Below are positions 37,927-47,674 of a stretch of 64,000 nucleotides of DNA, one piece after another. This DNA is from Fen-1301 sp963786395 (GTDB taxonomy: Bacteria > Bacteroidota > Ignavibacteria > Ignavibacteriales > Ignavibacteriaceae): assembly GCA_963786395.1 (NCBI GenBank), contig CAWAZD010000021.1:62001-126000 (forward strand). The letters run 5' to 3'. Both the position numbers and the translations under genes were made by a program. Numbering within the stretch: the first letter of the stretch is position 1; every line of letters begins with the position of its first letter. The notes under the pieces are model-generated. The model saw only the letters and a program-made list of their open reading frames with translations, was not told the DNA's origin and ran no database searches.

Positions 37927-37954
37927 CCTTCGAGGTTTTCCTCAACCTCGAAGG
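37927..37954. repeat. Hairpin repeat, copy 2
   Basis: Same 28 bases as the copy at 36361, located just upstream of serS, 50 bases before its start codon. A half copy (ACCTTCGAACTTTG) sits at 37906. Confidence 0.9.
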
Positions 37955-37988
37955 TTTTGGATTTATTTAACTTTGACACAATCTCTCT

Positions 37989-38130
37989 TGTCATCCCCGC
38001 AAAAGCGGGGATCCCATGAACTGTTAATAAAACTATTACTTCACTGCAATCTCTCTTGTCATTCCCGTCCCGATGAACCGGGAGGAACCCCATGGGTTTG
38101 TCATTCCCGCGAAGGCGGGAATCCATTCCT
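37989..38130. repeat. Cluster of three dispersed palindromes
   Basis: Three copies in the leuS-serS gap. At 37993-38012 ATCCCCGC-AAAA-GCGGGGAT is perfect; at 38057-38095 a longer degenerate copy begins TCATTCCCGTCCCG; at 38103-38122 ATTCCCGC-GAAG-GCGGGAAT is perfect. Each begins TGTCAT and ends (A/G)ATCC(C/A). The copies are separated by CACTGCAATCTC-like spacers that are also repeated. Confidence 0.85.
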
Positions 38131-38182
38131 TAATTCACTGCAATCTCAATTGTCCTTCTGCCTCCTTACTTCTTACTCTCAT

Positions 38183-40648
38183 TTACTTTACTACAATATT
38201 ATAAATCTTATTCGGCACAAATATTTCTTTAACTATGCTCTTCCCTTCAATATGCTTAGTAGTCTTTTCATCTTTAAATACTATCTCTCTTACTGTTTCT
38301 TTAGTACTGTTATTCGCAACCTCCAAAGTGTTCCTTAATTTCCCGTTTACCTGAACTGCTATATTCACGCTCTCTTCAATTAAAGCATCACTATCATATT
38401 CAAACCACACAGGATTTTCAAATAAAGATTTTTCATTCCCGATCATCTGCCAACACTCTTCTGAAAGATGCGGAGCAACAGGACCAAGTAAAACTGCAAA
38501 CCGTTTCAGAACATAAGCCTGCATTTCCTTAGAACACTTATCGATAACTTTAAGTTCATTCAACAATTCCATCATTGATGCTATTGCAGTATTAAACCTG
38601 AAATTATTGATTTCCTCATCAAACTTTTTAATTGTCTGATTCATTTTCTTATAAACAGCTTTATCTTCAGTAGATAATCCGGATATTTCAAATACTTTAA
38701 TATCCTTAACACCGTTCAATATTCCACTGAACCGGCTGAATAATTCATAAGTCCTCTGTACAAAACGATCAGTTCCCGAAATTCCTTTATCACTCCAGTC
38801 ACCGCCTAATTCATATGGTCCCATGAACATCAAATAAAGACGAAATACATCTGAACCGTATTGCAGTGTAAAATTATCAGGGTTAACAACATTCCCCTTT
38901 GACTTTGACATCTTTGCTCCCTGGTTCGTAATCGTTCCCTGGTGAATAAGATGACTAAATGGTTCATCTGAAGATGTTAATCCAATGTCTCTTATGAATT
39001 TATGAATAAACCTCGCATATAATAAATGCATGGTGGCATGCTCCGCACCGCCGACATACATGTCAACCGGTATCCATTTATCTGCCCTTTCCTTGTTGAA
39101 GGGAGCACGCGTAAAATTCGGATCAGGGTAACGAAAATAATACCATGAAGAATCAACAAATGTATCCATTGTATCCGGATCTCTTTTTGCATCCTCATTA
39201 CATATCGGGCATTTAACATTAATAAACTTCTTATTCGCTGCTAATGGTGATTCACCGGCTGGTTTGAATTCCACATCATAAGGTAATTCCACAGGCAGCT
39301 GATCTTCTGGTACGGGAACTTCACCGCACTTGGGACAATGAATAATCGGAATAGGTGTTCCCCAGTATCGCTGCCTTGAAATTAACCAATCTCTTAATTT
39401 GTAATTTGTTTTCCCTCTGCCTTGATTAGTCTTTTCAAGATATGATGTAATCTTTATAATTCCCTCTTCAGAATTCACACCATTATATTCACCGGAATTA
39501 ACCATGACACCTGAATCAGTAAAGGCTTCCGTTAATTCAGCCTTCTCGTCCGTACCTTCCTGAAGAATAACCTTCCTTATTCCAAGATTAAATTTCTTCG
39601 CAAACTCAAAGTCTCTTTCATCATGTCCGGGTACTGCCATTACACATCCGGTTCCATAAGTAGCAAGTACATAATCCGCTGTCCATATAGGAACAACTTC
39701 CCCGTTCATGGGATTTATTGCATTGGCGCCAATCGGAACACCGGTCTTTTCTTTTACAGTTGATGTTCTTTCTATTTCTGTAAGCAGTCTTACCGAATCT
39801 TTATATTTATTAACCCGTTCCAAATGATCAGGTGCAGTTAATTTTTTAACAAGTTCATTTTCCGGAGCAAGTACAACATATGTTACACCAAATAATGTAT
39901 CCGGTCGTGTAGTAAAAACCCTTATTGTTTCTTCAGAACCTTCAACTTTAAAAACAACTTCGGTACCTGTACTTTTACCAATCCAGTTACGCTGCATTGA
40001 TTTCGTTTTCTCAGGCCATGTTATAGTATCCAGTCCGTCTAAAAGTTGTTCGGCATAATCGGTAATCTTAAAAAACCATTGTGTAAGATTTTTCTGAATA
40101 ACAAGATGTCCGCACCTTTCACAAGTACCGTCGGCTAAAACCTGTTCATTTGCAAGAACCGTTTGGTCATTAGGGCACCAGTTAACAGGTGCGTTCTTTC
40201 TGTAAGCCAATCCCTTCTTATAAAGCTGAAGGAATAACCATTGGTTCCATTTATAATATTCAGGTGCACAGGTCATGAGTTCTGCATTCCAGTCATACAT
40301 GCATCCCATTTTCTTTAATTGGGCACGGATGTCAGCGATATTTATCAACGTGCTGTCTTTAGGATGGATGCCTGTTTTTATAGCATAATTCTCAGCGGGT
40401 AAACCAAAAGCATCATAACCAATCGGCTCAAAAACATTAAACCCTTTTAGTTTTTTATATCTTGCCCAGGAATCGGTTGGACCGTAATTATACCAGTGCC
40501 CGATATGAAGTTTTGAACCGGAGGGATAAATAAACATTACAAGTGTGTATAATTTCTTCGCGGCATCGTCTAAGTTAGTTTCGCTTACCTTATTATCATT
40601 CCAGAAGTTCTGCCATTTAGATTCTATTTCAGAAAAGGGATATCTCAT
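38183..40648 (-). CDS. leuS: Leucyl-tRNA synthetase
   Basis: 821 residues. Class I motifs HIGH (48-51) and KMSKS (GAKMSKSKGN, near 580), CP1 editing domain (TTRPDTLFGVTYVVLAPE; GHDERDFEFAKKF), zinc-like CPKCGEVPVPED and CPICNEDAKR. Bacterial-type length. ATG 40648 opens directly with RYPFSEIESKWQNFW. Charges tRNA-Leu and edits mischarged products. Confidence 0.96.
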   Translation of the reverse strand: MRYPFSEIESKWQNFWNDNKVSETNLDDAAKKLYTLVMFIYPSGSKLHIGHWYNYGPTDSWARYKKLKGFNVFEPIGYDAFGLPAENYAIKTGIHPKDSTLINIADIRAQLKKMGCMYDWNAELMTCAPEYYKWNQWLFLQLYKKGLAYRKNAPVNWCPNDQTVLANEQVLADGTCERCGHLVIQKNLTQWFFKITDYAEQLLDGLDTITWPEKTKSMQRNWIGKSTGTEVVFKVEGSEETIRVFTTRPDTLFGVTYVVLAPENELVKKLTAPDHLERVNKYKDSVRLLTEIERTSTVKEKTGVPIGANAINPMNGEVVPIWTADYVLATYGTGCVMAVPGHDERDFEFAKKFNLGIRKVILQEGTDEKAELTEAFTDSGVMVNSGEYNGVNSEEGIIKITSYLEKTNQGRGKTNYKLRDWLISRQRYWGTPIPIIHCPKCGEVPVPEDQLPVELPYDVEFKPAGESPLAANKKFINVKCPICNEDAKRDPDTMDTFVDSSWYYFRYPDPNFTRAPFNKERADKWIPVDMYVGGAEHATMHLLYARFIHKFIRDIGLTSSDEPFSHLIHQGTITNQGAKMSKSKGNVVNPDNFTLQYGSDVFRLYLMFMGPYELGGDWSDKGISGTDRFVQRTYELFSRFSGILNGVKDIKVFEISGLSTEDKAVYKKMNQTIKKFDEEINNFRFNTAIASMMELLNELKVIDKCSKEMQAYVLKRFAVLLGPVAPHLSEECWQMIGNEKSLFENPVWFEYDSDALIEESVNIAVQVNGKLRNTLEVANNSTKETVREIVFKDEKTTKHIEGKSIVKEIFVPNKIYNIVVK

Positions 40649-41011
40649 TGCTTAAATCACAATTAAATTGGAAAAGTACAAAAATACCTAAAAATGAGGC
40701 TAATTCAAACGAAATTTCCGTGATCCTCCGTGCTCTCCATGTCTCAGGGGTATCTCCTTATTTAAGAATATCCTTTAGCTAATTGTAACCACTTGCAGGC
40801 TACCAGATGGTATCATGCATGTAACATGTAGGTAAGACATTAAGCGATGGAAAGCGATAAAAAGCGATGTTTAGCGATGAGATACTTAAGGTAAGTTGAT
40901 AATAAAAGATTTGGATTTATGACATTATTATATAATAAATTAATACTCAATTGTCAAGACTGGATATATAATAATTTTTATATGTCTGCATTATTAAGAT
41001 ATAAGCCTTTA
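40649..41011. other. Non-coding gap upstream of leuS
   Basis: About 360 bases. Contains the leuS promoter on the minus strand (not resolved), a CCTCCGTGCTCTCCATG stretch near 40726 that resembles CTCTGTGGACTCCGTG at 24771, and the AGCGAT array at 40843. Confidence 0.5.
40843..40882. repeat. Tandem array of 10-bp units (4 copies)
   Basis: Four units starting AGCGAT: AGCGATGGAA, AGCGATAAAA, AGCGATGTTT, AGCGATGAGA. The first six bases are invariant, the last four vary. Confidence 0.85.
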
Positions 41012-41377
41012 CTAAACCGCGTTCTTGTAGTGATTAATCAGAGGTGGATTATCTGCTGTGAATAAAACTGTAATTACATCAATCCGGCAGTCGGAATCGA
41101 TTATATGGCGGTCCAATAAATAATATTTCGCCATACTCCTTAATTGTTTTATCTTTGCAGGTGTAATAGCATATTCAGGTTCCCCGAATTCCAGACTCTT
41201 TCTTGTCTTCACCTCTACAAACACAAGGTATCCGTCGCTTTTATCTTTTGCTACTATATCTATCTCTCCCTTATGAAATCTATAATTCCTTTCAATGATA
41301 ATATATCCTTCCGACTTAAGATACCCTGCCGCTAATTCCTCACCAGCATTACCGAATGATTTATTATTCTCAGCCAT
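41012..41377 (-). CDS. YraN/UPF0102 family nuclease-fold protein
   Basis: 121 residues, the family's normal size. FGNAGEELAAGYLKSEGYII, GEIDIVAKD and FVEVKTRKS carry the Glu, Asp and Glu-x-Lys of the restriction-endonuclease-like fold. Function is not well established. Follows rnhB by one base, a frequent pairing. Confidence 0.88.
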   Translation of the reverse strand: MAENNKSFGNAGEELAAGYLKSEGYIIIERNYRFHKGEIDIVAKDKSDGYLVFVEVKTRKSLEFGEPEYAITPAKIKQLRSMAKYYLLDRHIIDSDCRIDVITVLFTADNPPLINHYKNAV

Positions 41378-41378
41378 A

Positions 41379-42023
41379 TTATTCCACTATTTCAGGTTCC
41401 CGATCAAAGCTTAATTGAAGTAAATATTCATTAGAAAAGAAATTGCCCAGAAATGACTGCCTATGCAATGATGAGGGGCCGAATTCTTTAACCGCTGCAA
41501 TATGTTCTCTTGTCGGGTAACCCTTATTTTTTGCCCAAAGATATTGTGGATGATGGTGCGACAATCTTTTCATTATCCTGTCCCTGGTTACCTTGGCAAT
41601 AATCGACGCTGATGCTATGGCAAATGATTTTGAATCTCCCTTGATTACCGGAACCGATTTAATGATATGGTTAAGCCCTTTGTTACCGTCTACAAGAATT
41701 ACATCTGGTTTCAGACTGAGCCCGTCAATCGAATTTCTCATCGCAAGCAACGATGCCTGCAGAATATTTATCTTATCAATCATTTCATTAGAGACCGTAG
41801 AGACAGAACAGGATATGCATTTTTCAAGTATCAGAGGAAACAATCTTTCTCTTTCTTCTTCACATAAAAGTTTAGAATCATTGACTCCTTCAATATAAAC
41901 ATCCTCAGCAAAGATAACGGCTGCCGCAACTACCGGTCCTGCAAGTGGTCCGCGACCAGCTTCATCTGTTCCTGCAATCTTTTTTATCCTGCTGGTTATA
42001 TATGAGTTATCGTAATTCTTCAT
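41379..42023 (-). CDS. rnhB: Ribonuclease HII
   Basis: 214 residues. AGTDEAGRGPLAGPVVAAAV holds the first catalytic Asp-Glu pair; SASIIAKVTRDRIM is the second block. Cuts RNA in RNA-DNA hybrids and single ribonucleotides. Overlaps the UbiA gene by four bases. Confidence 0.94.
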   Translation of the reverse strand: MKNYDNSYITSRIKKIAGTDEAGRGPLAGPVVAAAVIFAEDVYIEGVNDSKLLCEEERERLFPLILEKCISCSVSTVSNEMIDKINILQASLLAMRNSIDGLSLKPDVILVDGNKGLNHIIKSVPVIKGDSKSFAIASASIIAKVTRDRIMKRLSHHHPQYLWAKNKGYPTREHIAAVKEFGPSSLHRQSFLGNFFSNEYLLQLSFDREPEIVE

Positions 42024-42856
42024 CTGCCAAGGTATATCGCAATTATTCCAAATATCATATCCAATTTCAGAATAAATGATAATTTATTCAAGTTTTTCTT
42101 TGATGCGTCTTTCAAAAGCAAAATAAGAAAATAAATAAGCACTGGTATAACAAATATTAAAATTAACAGAAGATAATATTTGTTATAATCTCCATTAATA
42201 TATGGGTAGAATGTAAAAGCTATGAGAAATATTATCAAAGAAATTAAAGTGCTTTTTGTTTTAACCGGTCCCGCCATTGAAGGAAATGAAATTATTCCTT
42301 GCTGTGCATCCCCCTCCGAATCTTCCATGTCTTTTATAATTTCTCTTGTTATATTAATCAGGAATGCAAACAAAGCCGGAATAAGGGTATACTCATAACT
42401 CCCTGCTGCCAATCCGCCGTAAACAAATACAAGTCCTGTCAATGCCGAAACTATAATGTTTTTCAACAACACAACTTTCTTCAGTTTCCATGAATATAAA
42501 AAGAGGATCAGTGCTGCTAATAAATTGATAAGGAAATTGGGTCCGGAGACAAAACCTGAAAGGAGCAATGAAATCAATTGAATAGTGAAATAAAGAACAA
42601 AAGCCGACTTAATTGAAATGACATTAGTGACAAGTGGTCGTTCCGGATGACTTATTTTATCTATCCCGACATCGTAGATATCATTAATAATATTCCCCGC
42701 TGATAATGTTAACGCGGCAGTAAACGCAGCAAGCAGTACTTTCCCGAAAGGATAAACAGAGACATAACTAACAGCAGCAGCAACTATAACTGTTATCAAA
42801 GTGATTCCAAAATTTAACGGTCGTATCAGTGCTAAATATGCTGCTGCTTTTTTCAT
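42020..42856 (-). CDS. UbiA-family prenyltransferase
   Basis: 278 residues, eight or nine membrane helices. First Asp-rich motif NDIYDVGID near residue 59, second DMEDSEGDAQQG near 175. The pattern resembles geranylgeranylglycerol-phosphate or (S)-3-O-geranylgeranylglyceryl phosphate synthases and menaquinone-type UbiA enzymes; substrate not fixed. It sits between a BamA-like barrel and rnhB. Confidence 0.85.
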   Translation of the reverse strand: MKKAAAYLALIRPLNFGITLITVIVAAAVSYVSVYPFGKVLLAAFTAALTLSAGNIINDIYDVGIDKISHPERPLVTNVISIKSAFVLYFTIQLISLLLSGFVSGPNFLINLLAALILFLYSWKLKKVVLLKNIIVSALTGLVFVYGGLAAGSYEYTLIPALFAFLINITREIIKDMEDSEGDAQQGIISFPSMAGPVKTKSTLISLIIFLIAFTFYPYINGDYNKYYLLLILIFVIPVLIYFLILLLKDASKKNLNKLSFILKLDMIFGIIAIYLGR

Positions 42857-42874
42857 TAGCTTAAATTCATTTTC

Positions 42875-44629
42875 TTAAAATTCATTGATTATTCCAAAAT
42901 GTATCTTCCCTTGTGAAAATGAATCTCCTTTCCCAAGGGCAAAACTTACGGCTAAAACTCCAAGTCCTGTTTCAACACTCAACCCTAATCCATAACCCAT
43001 CTTGAATCCTTCAAGTTTTTCAATATTCCTGTCAGGTTCCGCGTTCCTGAGAAAATAACCTGTATCGAAAAAAGTAAATATATAAGAACGGCGTGTAAGT
43101 AAAAACCGGTATTCCAGATTACTCCATCCCACTCTTGATCCAAGGAACTGGTTCTCAAGATATCCTCTTAAACTTGAAGTGCCTCCTAATCTGAATAAAT
43201 CAGCATCTTCAAAAAACGAACCCCTGAGTTCCCTTCCATGCAAACCAAGGGCAGCAACCTGCCTTTTAAAGAAAAGGTAATAGAAATTAAAATCAACAGT
43301 TATTCTCTGAAGATTTACTGAGGTTTTTATGAACGGTGTAATGAGCTGAGCAGGTCCTCTGATTTTTTTCTGACTGAAAGAATATGAATTGTTAAATGTC
43401 ATCCCCCTGGTTGGCGCATAAGGGTCGTCACGGGAATCATATTTTAGACTAACACCTGTTGTAAGAGCACTGGATCTAAAAACATTCGGCACGTAGGTAT
43501 CATTCACAGAAGGAATAATTACATCTGAGGCAAGATCAAATGAAGCCGATAAATCCTCTGTTGCCAGGTATTCTATATTACCTTCAATTTTTCTTTCTAC
43601 GTAAGATGAATCCTGCTTCCTTTGGAATAATGATCCATTCAGGTTAAACGGAAGCCCCATAAACCAGGGTTCCAGATAATGAATTTCAAGTTCCTGTGAA
43701 GCACGGTCTAACTGCTGCCACCTGAATGACCCTGCTCTGCCTGTTCCAAAAAGATTTCTAAGCGTAACATTTACCAGTCCTGTTAAATAACCGGTTTGAT
43801 CAGCTCCGTTCCCAGGGACATATCCCAAAATACCGTCAAAATTATTCGTCTCTTTCTCTTTAATACCTACAACAAGCACACCTTCATTTTTCGTATTCAA
43901 ATAAAAAGAAGGAATACTAACCGGTTCAAAGTAACGCAATCGGTTTAAACGAGCCGGTAATTCTTCTATTTTTTTCTCTGAATATAGTTCTCCTGTTTTA
44001 ATCCTCAGCTCTCGTGTAATTACATAATCCTTTGTCTTGGTGTTCCCTGCAATTTCAATTTTATCAATTTTATTTATTGTCCCCTTATCCATCTTCATCC
44101 TGATATCAGCAAAACAATCCCCTGATACTGAATCTGAATAAAAATTTACCGAAGAAATAACAACTTTAATGAATGGAAATCCGTTATCCTCATAGTACGT
44201 CAGAATTTCCCCGATGTTGGTTTCTATAGTGAATTTATTGAATATTTGCCCTTCCATAAACCCGAACGCGGGAAGAAAATTTGAGGAGTCTACTGCATCT
44301 GCATTTTCAAAAATAATATTCTTAACCATTGACGGCTTACCGTCTTTAATATTAATCGTTAGAATTGCTTTCTGTGTATCGGGAGTAACTGTGGTCTTTA
44401 TTTCAAAACTGCTATTAATATATCCCCTGGCAGCAAACTGCTTTGCAATATTATACTTAACAGTATCTTCAATTCCTTTGCTGAGTTTGGTGCCGATATT
44501 TATTCCGGTCCATGGAATAATAACATTAGAATTGAATGCTTTGCTCCCCTTAACATCAATTGTTTGTATAACCTGGGAATAAACAAAAACAGGGCAAAGT
44601 ATAATTAATATTAATACAAAACTGCGCAC
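42875..44629 (-). CDS. BamA/TamA-type outer-membrane protein with POTRA repeats
   Basis: 584 residues. Signal peptide (RSFVLILIILCPVFVYSQ); POTRA-like repeats to about residue 260; then a 16-strand barrel with the RGYLENQFLGS motif typical of the Omp85 family near 500. Shorter than BamA (about 800), nearer TamA/patatin-linked forms with fewer POTRA domains. Likely role is assembly or transport at the outer membrane. A 260-bp repeat-bearing gap separates it from the next upstream gene. Confidence 0.82.
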   Translation of the reverse strand: MRSFVLILIILCPVFVYSQVIQTIDVKGSKAFNSNVIIPWTGINIGTKLSKGIEDTVKYNIAKQFAARGYINSSFEIKTTVTPDTQKAILTINIKDGKPSMVKNIIFENADAVDSSNFLPAFGFMEGQIFNKFTIETNIGEILTYYEDNGFPFIKVVISSVNFYSDSVSGDCFADIRMKMDKGTINKIDKIEIAGNTKTKDYVITRELRIKTGELYSEKKIEELPARLNRLRYFEPVSIPSFYLNTKNEGVLVVGIKEKETNNFDGILGYVPGNGADQTGYLTGLVNVTLRNLFGTGRAGSFRWQQLDRASQELEIHYLEPWFMGLPFNLNGSLFQRKQDSSYVERKIEGNIEYLATEDLSASFDLASDVIIPSVNDTYVPNVFRSSALTTGVSLKYDSRDDPYAPTRGMTFNNSYSFSQKKIRGPAQLITPFIKTSVNLQRITVDFNFYYLFFKRQVAALGLHGRELRGSFFEDADLFRLGGTSSLRGYLENQFLGSRVGWSNLEYRFLLTRRSYIFTFFDTGYFLRNAEPDRNIEKLEGFKMGYGLGLSVETGLGVLAVSFALGKGDSFSQGKIHFGIINEF

Positions 44630-44779
44630 TCTTTATTTATTTCCTATTCAAAAAGGTGTATATCATATTGTACAGCGAAATTTACTAAAAAATTAAGTGT
44701 CAGAAGTGCATTTTTTTATACAACGATAATCTTTTTAGCTGAGAGTCCTATAACAATTGTTGTCATCCATTAATCTTAT

Positions 44780-44848
44780 TTGTCATCCCCGCGAAAGCAC
44801 TGGATACTTAGAAGTCCCACATGTCATTCCCGCGAAGGCGGGAATCCC
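44780..44848. repeat. Two dispersed palindromes
   Basis: Half copy TGTCATCCCCGCGAAAGC at 44781 and a full copy at 44822 (TGTCATTCCCGCGAAGG...GCGGGAATCCCC). Lies in the 44630-44893 gap, which has no gene. Confidence 0.8.
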
Positions 44849-44893
44849 CTTATCAGCTTGAGAAAACTTTTTCCTGACTAATCTTAGATAACC

Positions 44894-45403
44894 TTACTTC
44901 CCATTCCCCAGTGTTATATTCAAATAAATTGCTCCAAAGTTCTTTACAAAATTCAAATTGCCTTGCATACCCACACCTATCCCAATTTCATTAGCCGGTC
45001 TGAATAATAATTGGACCTGTGTGGCTAATCCTACCGTATAAAATGATTTATTAGAATATGAATTTCCATAAACATAAGCAGGACCGCAAAATAAAGATGT
45101 TTCAAACCATTCAGATTGAAAACGTTTGCCTATTGAAAGATTAATTGATCGAAAAAAATATTGACCATCTTCTTCAGGAGTATCGTTCAAGAAACTACCT
45201 TTACTTATATAACCTATTTTATAAAAATACTCACCTAATGAAAAACTATAATCGGCATCGAAGGTAATTCCTTTATAATTTTCAATGAACATCCCCACAT
45301 TCATCCAGTATTTATATTTGCTATCTTTAGTGGAATCTATATCTTTAGAGAAGGATGTGACTGTTAGGATTAGAAATAAAAAGGTAATATATAATTTCAC
45401 CAT
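44894..45403 (-). CDS. Hypothetical secreted beta-barrel-like protein
   Basis: 169 residues; signal peptide VKLYITFLFLILTVTSFS. Alternating hydrophobic strands (YSFSLGEYFYKIGYIS, FETSLFCGPAYVYGNSY) suggest a small eight-strand outer-membrane barrel. No family recognised. Eight bases after the PfkB kinase gene. Confidence 0.65.
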   Translation of the reverse strand: MVKLYITFLFLILTVTSFSKDIDSTKDSKYKYWMNVGMFIENYKGITFDADYSFSLGEYFYKIGYISKGSFLNDTPEEDGQYFFRSINLSIGKRFQSEWFETSLFCGPAYVYGNSYSNKSFYTVGLATQVQLLFRPANEIGIGVGMQGNLNFVKNFGAIYLNITLGNGK

Positions 45404-45410
45404 TATACGT

Positions 45411-46382
45411 TTACAGTATTCGCGGGGTTACGTCAATGGGTTTCATCTTCTTGCCGACAGGTGAAATAATTACTGAGTCCTTAAGCCCCAAATAATCATC
45501 AACACCCAGATTGCAAATATCAAAGGTGGCAGCATTAGCGGCACCCAACGCAGTAGCCGTTCTTAAATTTTCCTCAAAGATAAAGTCATTTTCCCAACCC
45601 ATTGCTATACCGGCTGTAAAAGCATCACCGCTCCCCGTAGGATCAACCATATTCACTACCGGAACTTCTACTTTGAAATGAAAATCAAAATTAGACGCAA
45701 AGAATGGATTAGCACCGTCTGTTATATATGCCTGTTTAATGTTTTTTTCATAGAGTGAATTAAGAAAACCTATTTTATCATCATCACTTTTAAGGTTAAG
45801 TCCCAATGAGTTATTAATTTCATCCAGGTTATTGTGAATTATTGTCGGCGTCGCATCCAGACAATCATTAAGGTGTTTTCCGTAAGTATCGCAAATAACA
45901 ATTTTGTCGTTCTTTATCCCCCATTCTATTGCCTCTGGAAATATTGAATCGGTTTCGCTGCATGGAGAACTGCCGGAGAGAATAATAATTTCATAATTAG
46001 GAATCATCTTTTCAAGTTTGATCTTGAACTCCCCGGCTTCCCGGGAGGAGATTACAGTATTTAAGCTGAAACAGGTTGTAACGGATTTCCCCGATTTCTC
46101 AATGGAAATAAGTGCTTCACGTGTTGCTGCTTCTGTTCTAATCAAAACAGATTTAATCCCCTCATGATGAATAAAATCCTTGAATTCCTTACCGCTTAAT
46201 CCACCTGCAAAAGATAAAGCTATATTATCAACACCCAGATTTTTTAACTGCCGGCTTACGTTTATCCCTTTACCGCCCGCATTTACATTTAATTGTCCGC
46301 CCCTGTTTTCACTTCCGTATTTAATATTTTTATATGAAATCCTTCTTTCAAGAAGTGGGTTCAATGTAACAGTTAAAATCAT
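45411..46382 (-). CDS. PfkB-family sugar kinase (1-phosphofructokinase-like)
   Basis: 323 residues. N-terminal TVTLNPLLERR and GGKGINVSRQLKNLG, then C-terminal VDPTGSGDAFTAGIAMG with the catalytic Asp. Closest pattern is the FruK/LacC/PfkB branch, which phosphorylates hexose phosphates. No PTS genes nearby, so the substrate is open. Overlap or adjacency with the GWxTD gene upstream (one base apart). Confidence 0.87.
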   Translation of the reverse strand: MILTVTLNPLLERRISYKNIKYGSENRGGQLNVNAGGKGINVSRQLKNLGVDNIALSFAGGLSGKEFKDFIHHEGIKSVLIRTEAATREALISIEKSGKSVTTCFSLNTVISSREAGEFKIKLEKMIPNYEIIILSGSSPCSETDSIFPEAIEWGIKNDKIVICDTYGKHLNDCLDATPTIIHNNLDEINNSLGLNLKSDDDKIGFLNSLYEKNIKQAYITDGANPFFASNFDFHFKVEVPVVNMVDPTGSGDAFTAGIAMGWENDFIFEENLRTATALGAANAATFDICNLGVDDYLGLKDSVIISPVGKKMKPIDVTPRIL

Positions 46383-47660
46383 TTAGTACCTGTATCTCAT
46401 GGCATCACCATACATTGGTGTAATCAGTCTGTAATCTCCAAATCCTGTTTCGTCCATAAAGACAAATTTCTGGTTAATGTCATAATATTCCCACACTTCA
46501 TATGGTTTTGAATCATAATCAAAAGGGTGCCTGTCAATATTATTTGGCGCGCCGAGAGTTATATATACCATACCACGGTCGGTTTTCCATCCCTCCGTGT
46601 AGTGTGAAAAATTAACATTGGCAAAATTTATCCTGCGGTAATATTCATCAAATACCTGGTTGTCATCATCGGCAGGATTTGGATCCTTCTTTTTCCAGAA
46701 CTCCTGATATCGTTTAATTTTTTCTTCTTTTGTCTTGGCATCTTCTATATAACTTTTTTCCGATGAAGATGCAATATAAACAAGCTGTGCTACTGCTTTG
46801 TCCAAATCAGTAATCACGGAAGGAACACCTATCCACCTTGAGGAAAAGGATTTAATAGTAGTTGCAATTTCTTTATGCTCACTATCCAGAAGTTTTAAGC
46901 TCACAAGATAATTCCCAAGTCCAAGATCTTTAACTTTAATATTATGAAAAACCTGAGTCTTCCCGGAATCAAGGTCTTGGGATAAAGTATCAGTATATAT
47001 AACCTTCTTCGTCCCTTCACTAATAATAAACTCCATTTCCATTTTCTGCGGCATTATGGTATACACCTCAAAGAACAACGGTATTCCTTCCCTCTGGATA
47101 TTAAGTTGTCTGGTAACATTAGGAAGAATTTTCCTTGATCCTGCCACAATATTTTCCTTTGCTATGAACATTAGGTCGCTGATATTAGGGAGGGAATCAA
47201 AGTCTCTTAATGTAAACATATTTGTAGAAACAAATGATTTTTTGGTGTCCTTATCTTCAACGGCTGTTCGAATAAAATATTTAGCGGGTTTTAATTCAAA
47301 TTGTTTGATGCTTATATTGTAGTTGTTCCCTGCTGTTGTCTGTTGAAAATCTTTGACATTAATCTTTTCATCCCACAATTTTTCTTCAACCAGTTTTTCT
47401 TTGTCTTCGGCAAATATTGAAATAGTTACACCATATTCCGATTGGAAAATATCCCCTGCCTTTACAAAATGCATCTCACTATATGGGACTTCAATAAATA
47501 TATCCAACCTGGTCAATCCGGGTTTGGATGATTTGAAATTCAGAAAGTCCTGGTAATATTTTGGTTTGCTGAAAGCAAGATCTTTTTTTGAATCTTCAAC
47601 CTGAGCATATGCCCCCTGTATTGAAGCAATAAATAATATGAGGAAAAATGCTTTTTTCAT
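46383..47660 (-). CDS. GWxTD-domain secreted protein
   Basis: 425 residues with signal peptide (KKAFFLILFIASIQGAYAQ). The C-terminal third has the diagnostic GWKTDRGMVYITLGAPNNI and YEVWEYYDINQKFVFMD. GWxTD proteins occur in Ignavibacteria, Acidobacteria and related groups; role unknown, likely periplasmic. Ends directly before the kinase gene; 14 bases after rimO. Confidence 0.9.
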   Translation of the reverse strand: MKKAFFLILFIASIQGAYAQVEDSKKDLAFSKPKYYQDFLNFKSSKPGLTRLDIFIEVPYSEMHFVKAGDIFQSEYGVTISIFAEDKEKLVEEKLWDEKINVKDFQQTTAGNNYNISIKQFELKPAKYFIRTAVEDKDTKKSFVSTNMFTLRDFDSLPNISDLMFIAKENIVAGSRKILPNVTRQLNIQREGIPLFFEVYTIMPQKMEMEFIISEGTKKVIYTDTLSQDLDSGKTQVFHNIKVKDLGLGNYLVSLKLLDSEHKEIATTIKSFSSRWIGVPSVITDLDKAVAQLVYIASSSEKSYIEDAKTKEEKIKRYQEFWKKKDPNPADDDNQVFDEYYRRINFANVNFSHYTEGWKTDRGMVYITLGAPNNIDRHPFDYDSKPYEVWEYYDINQKFVFMDETGFGDYRLITPMYGDAMRYRY

Positions 47661-47674
47661 ACAAGCCTCCGGGG

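Noticed and set aside
37919..38338. 139-codon open frame on + over the serS-leuS gap
   Set aside because: Covers dispersed repeats and the antisense end of leuS; no protein-like features.
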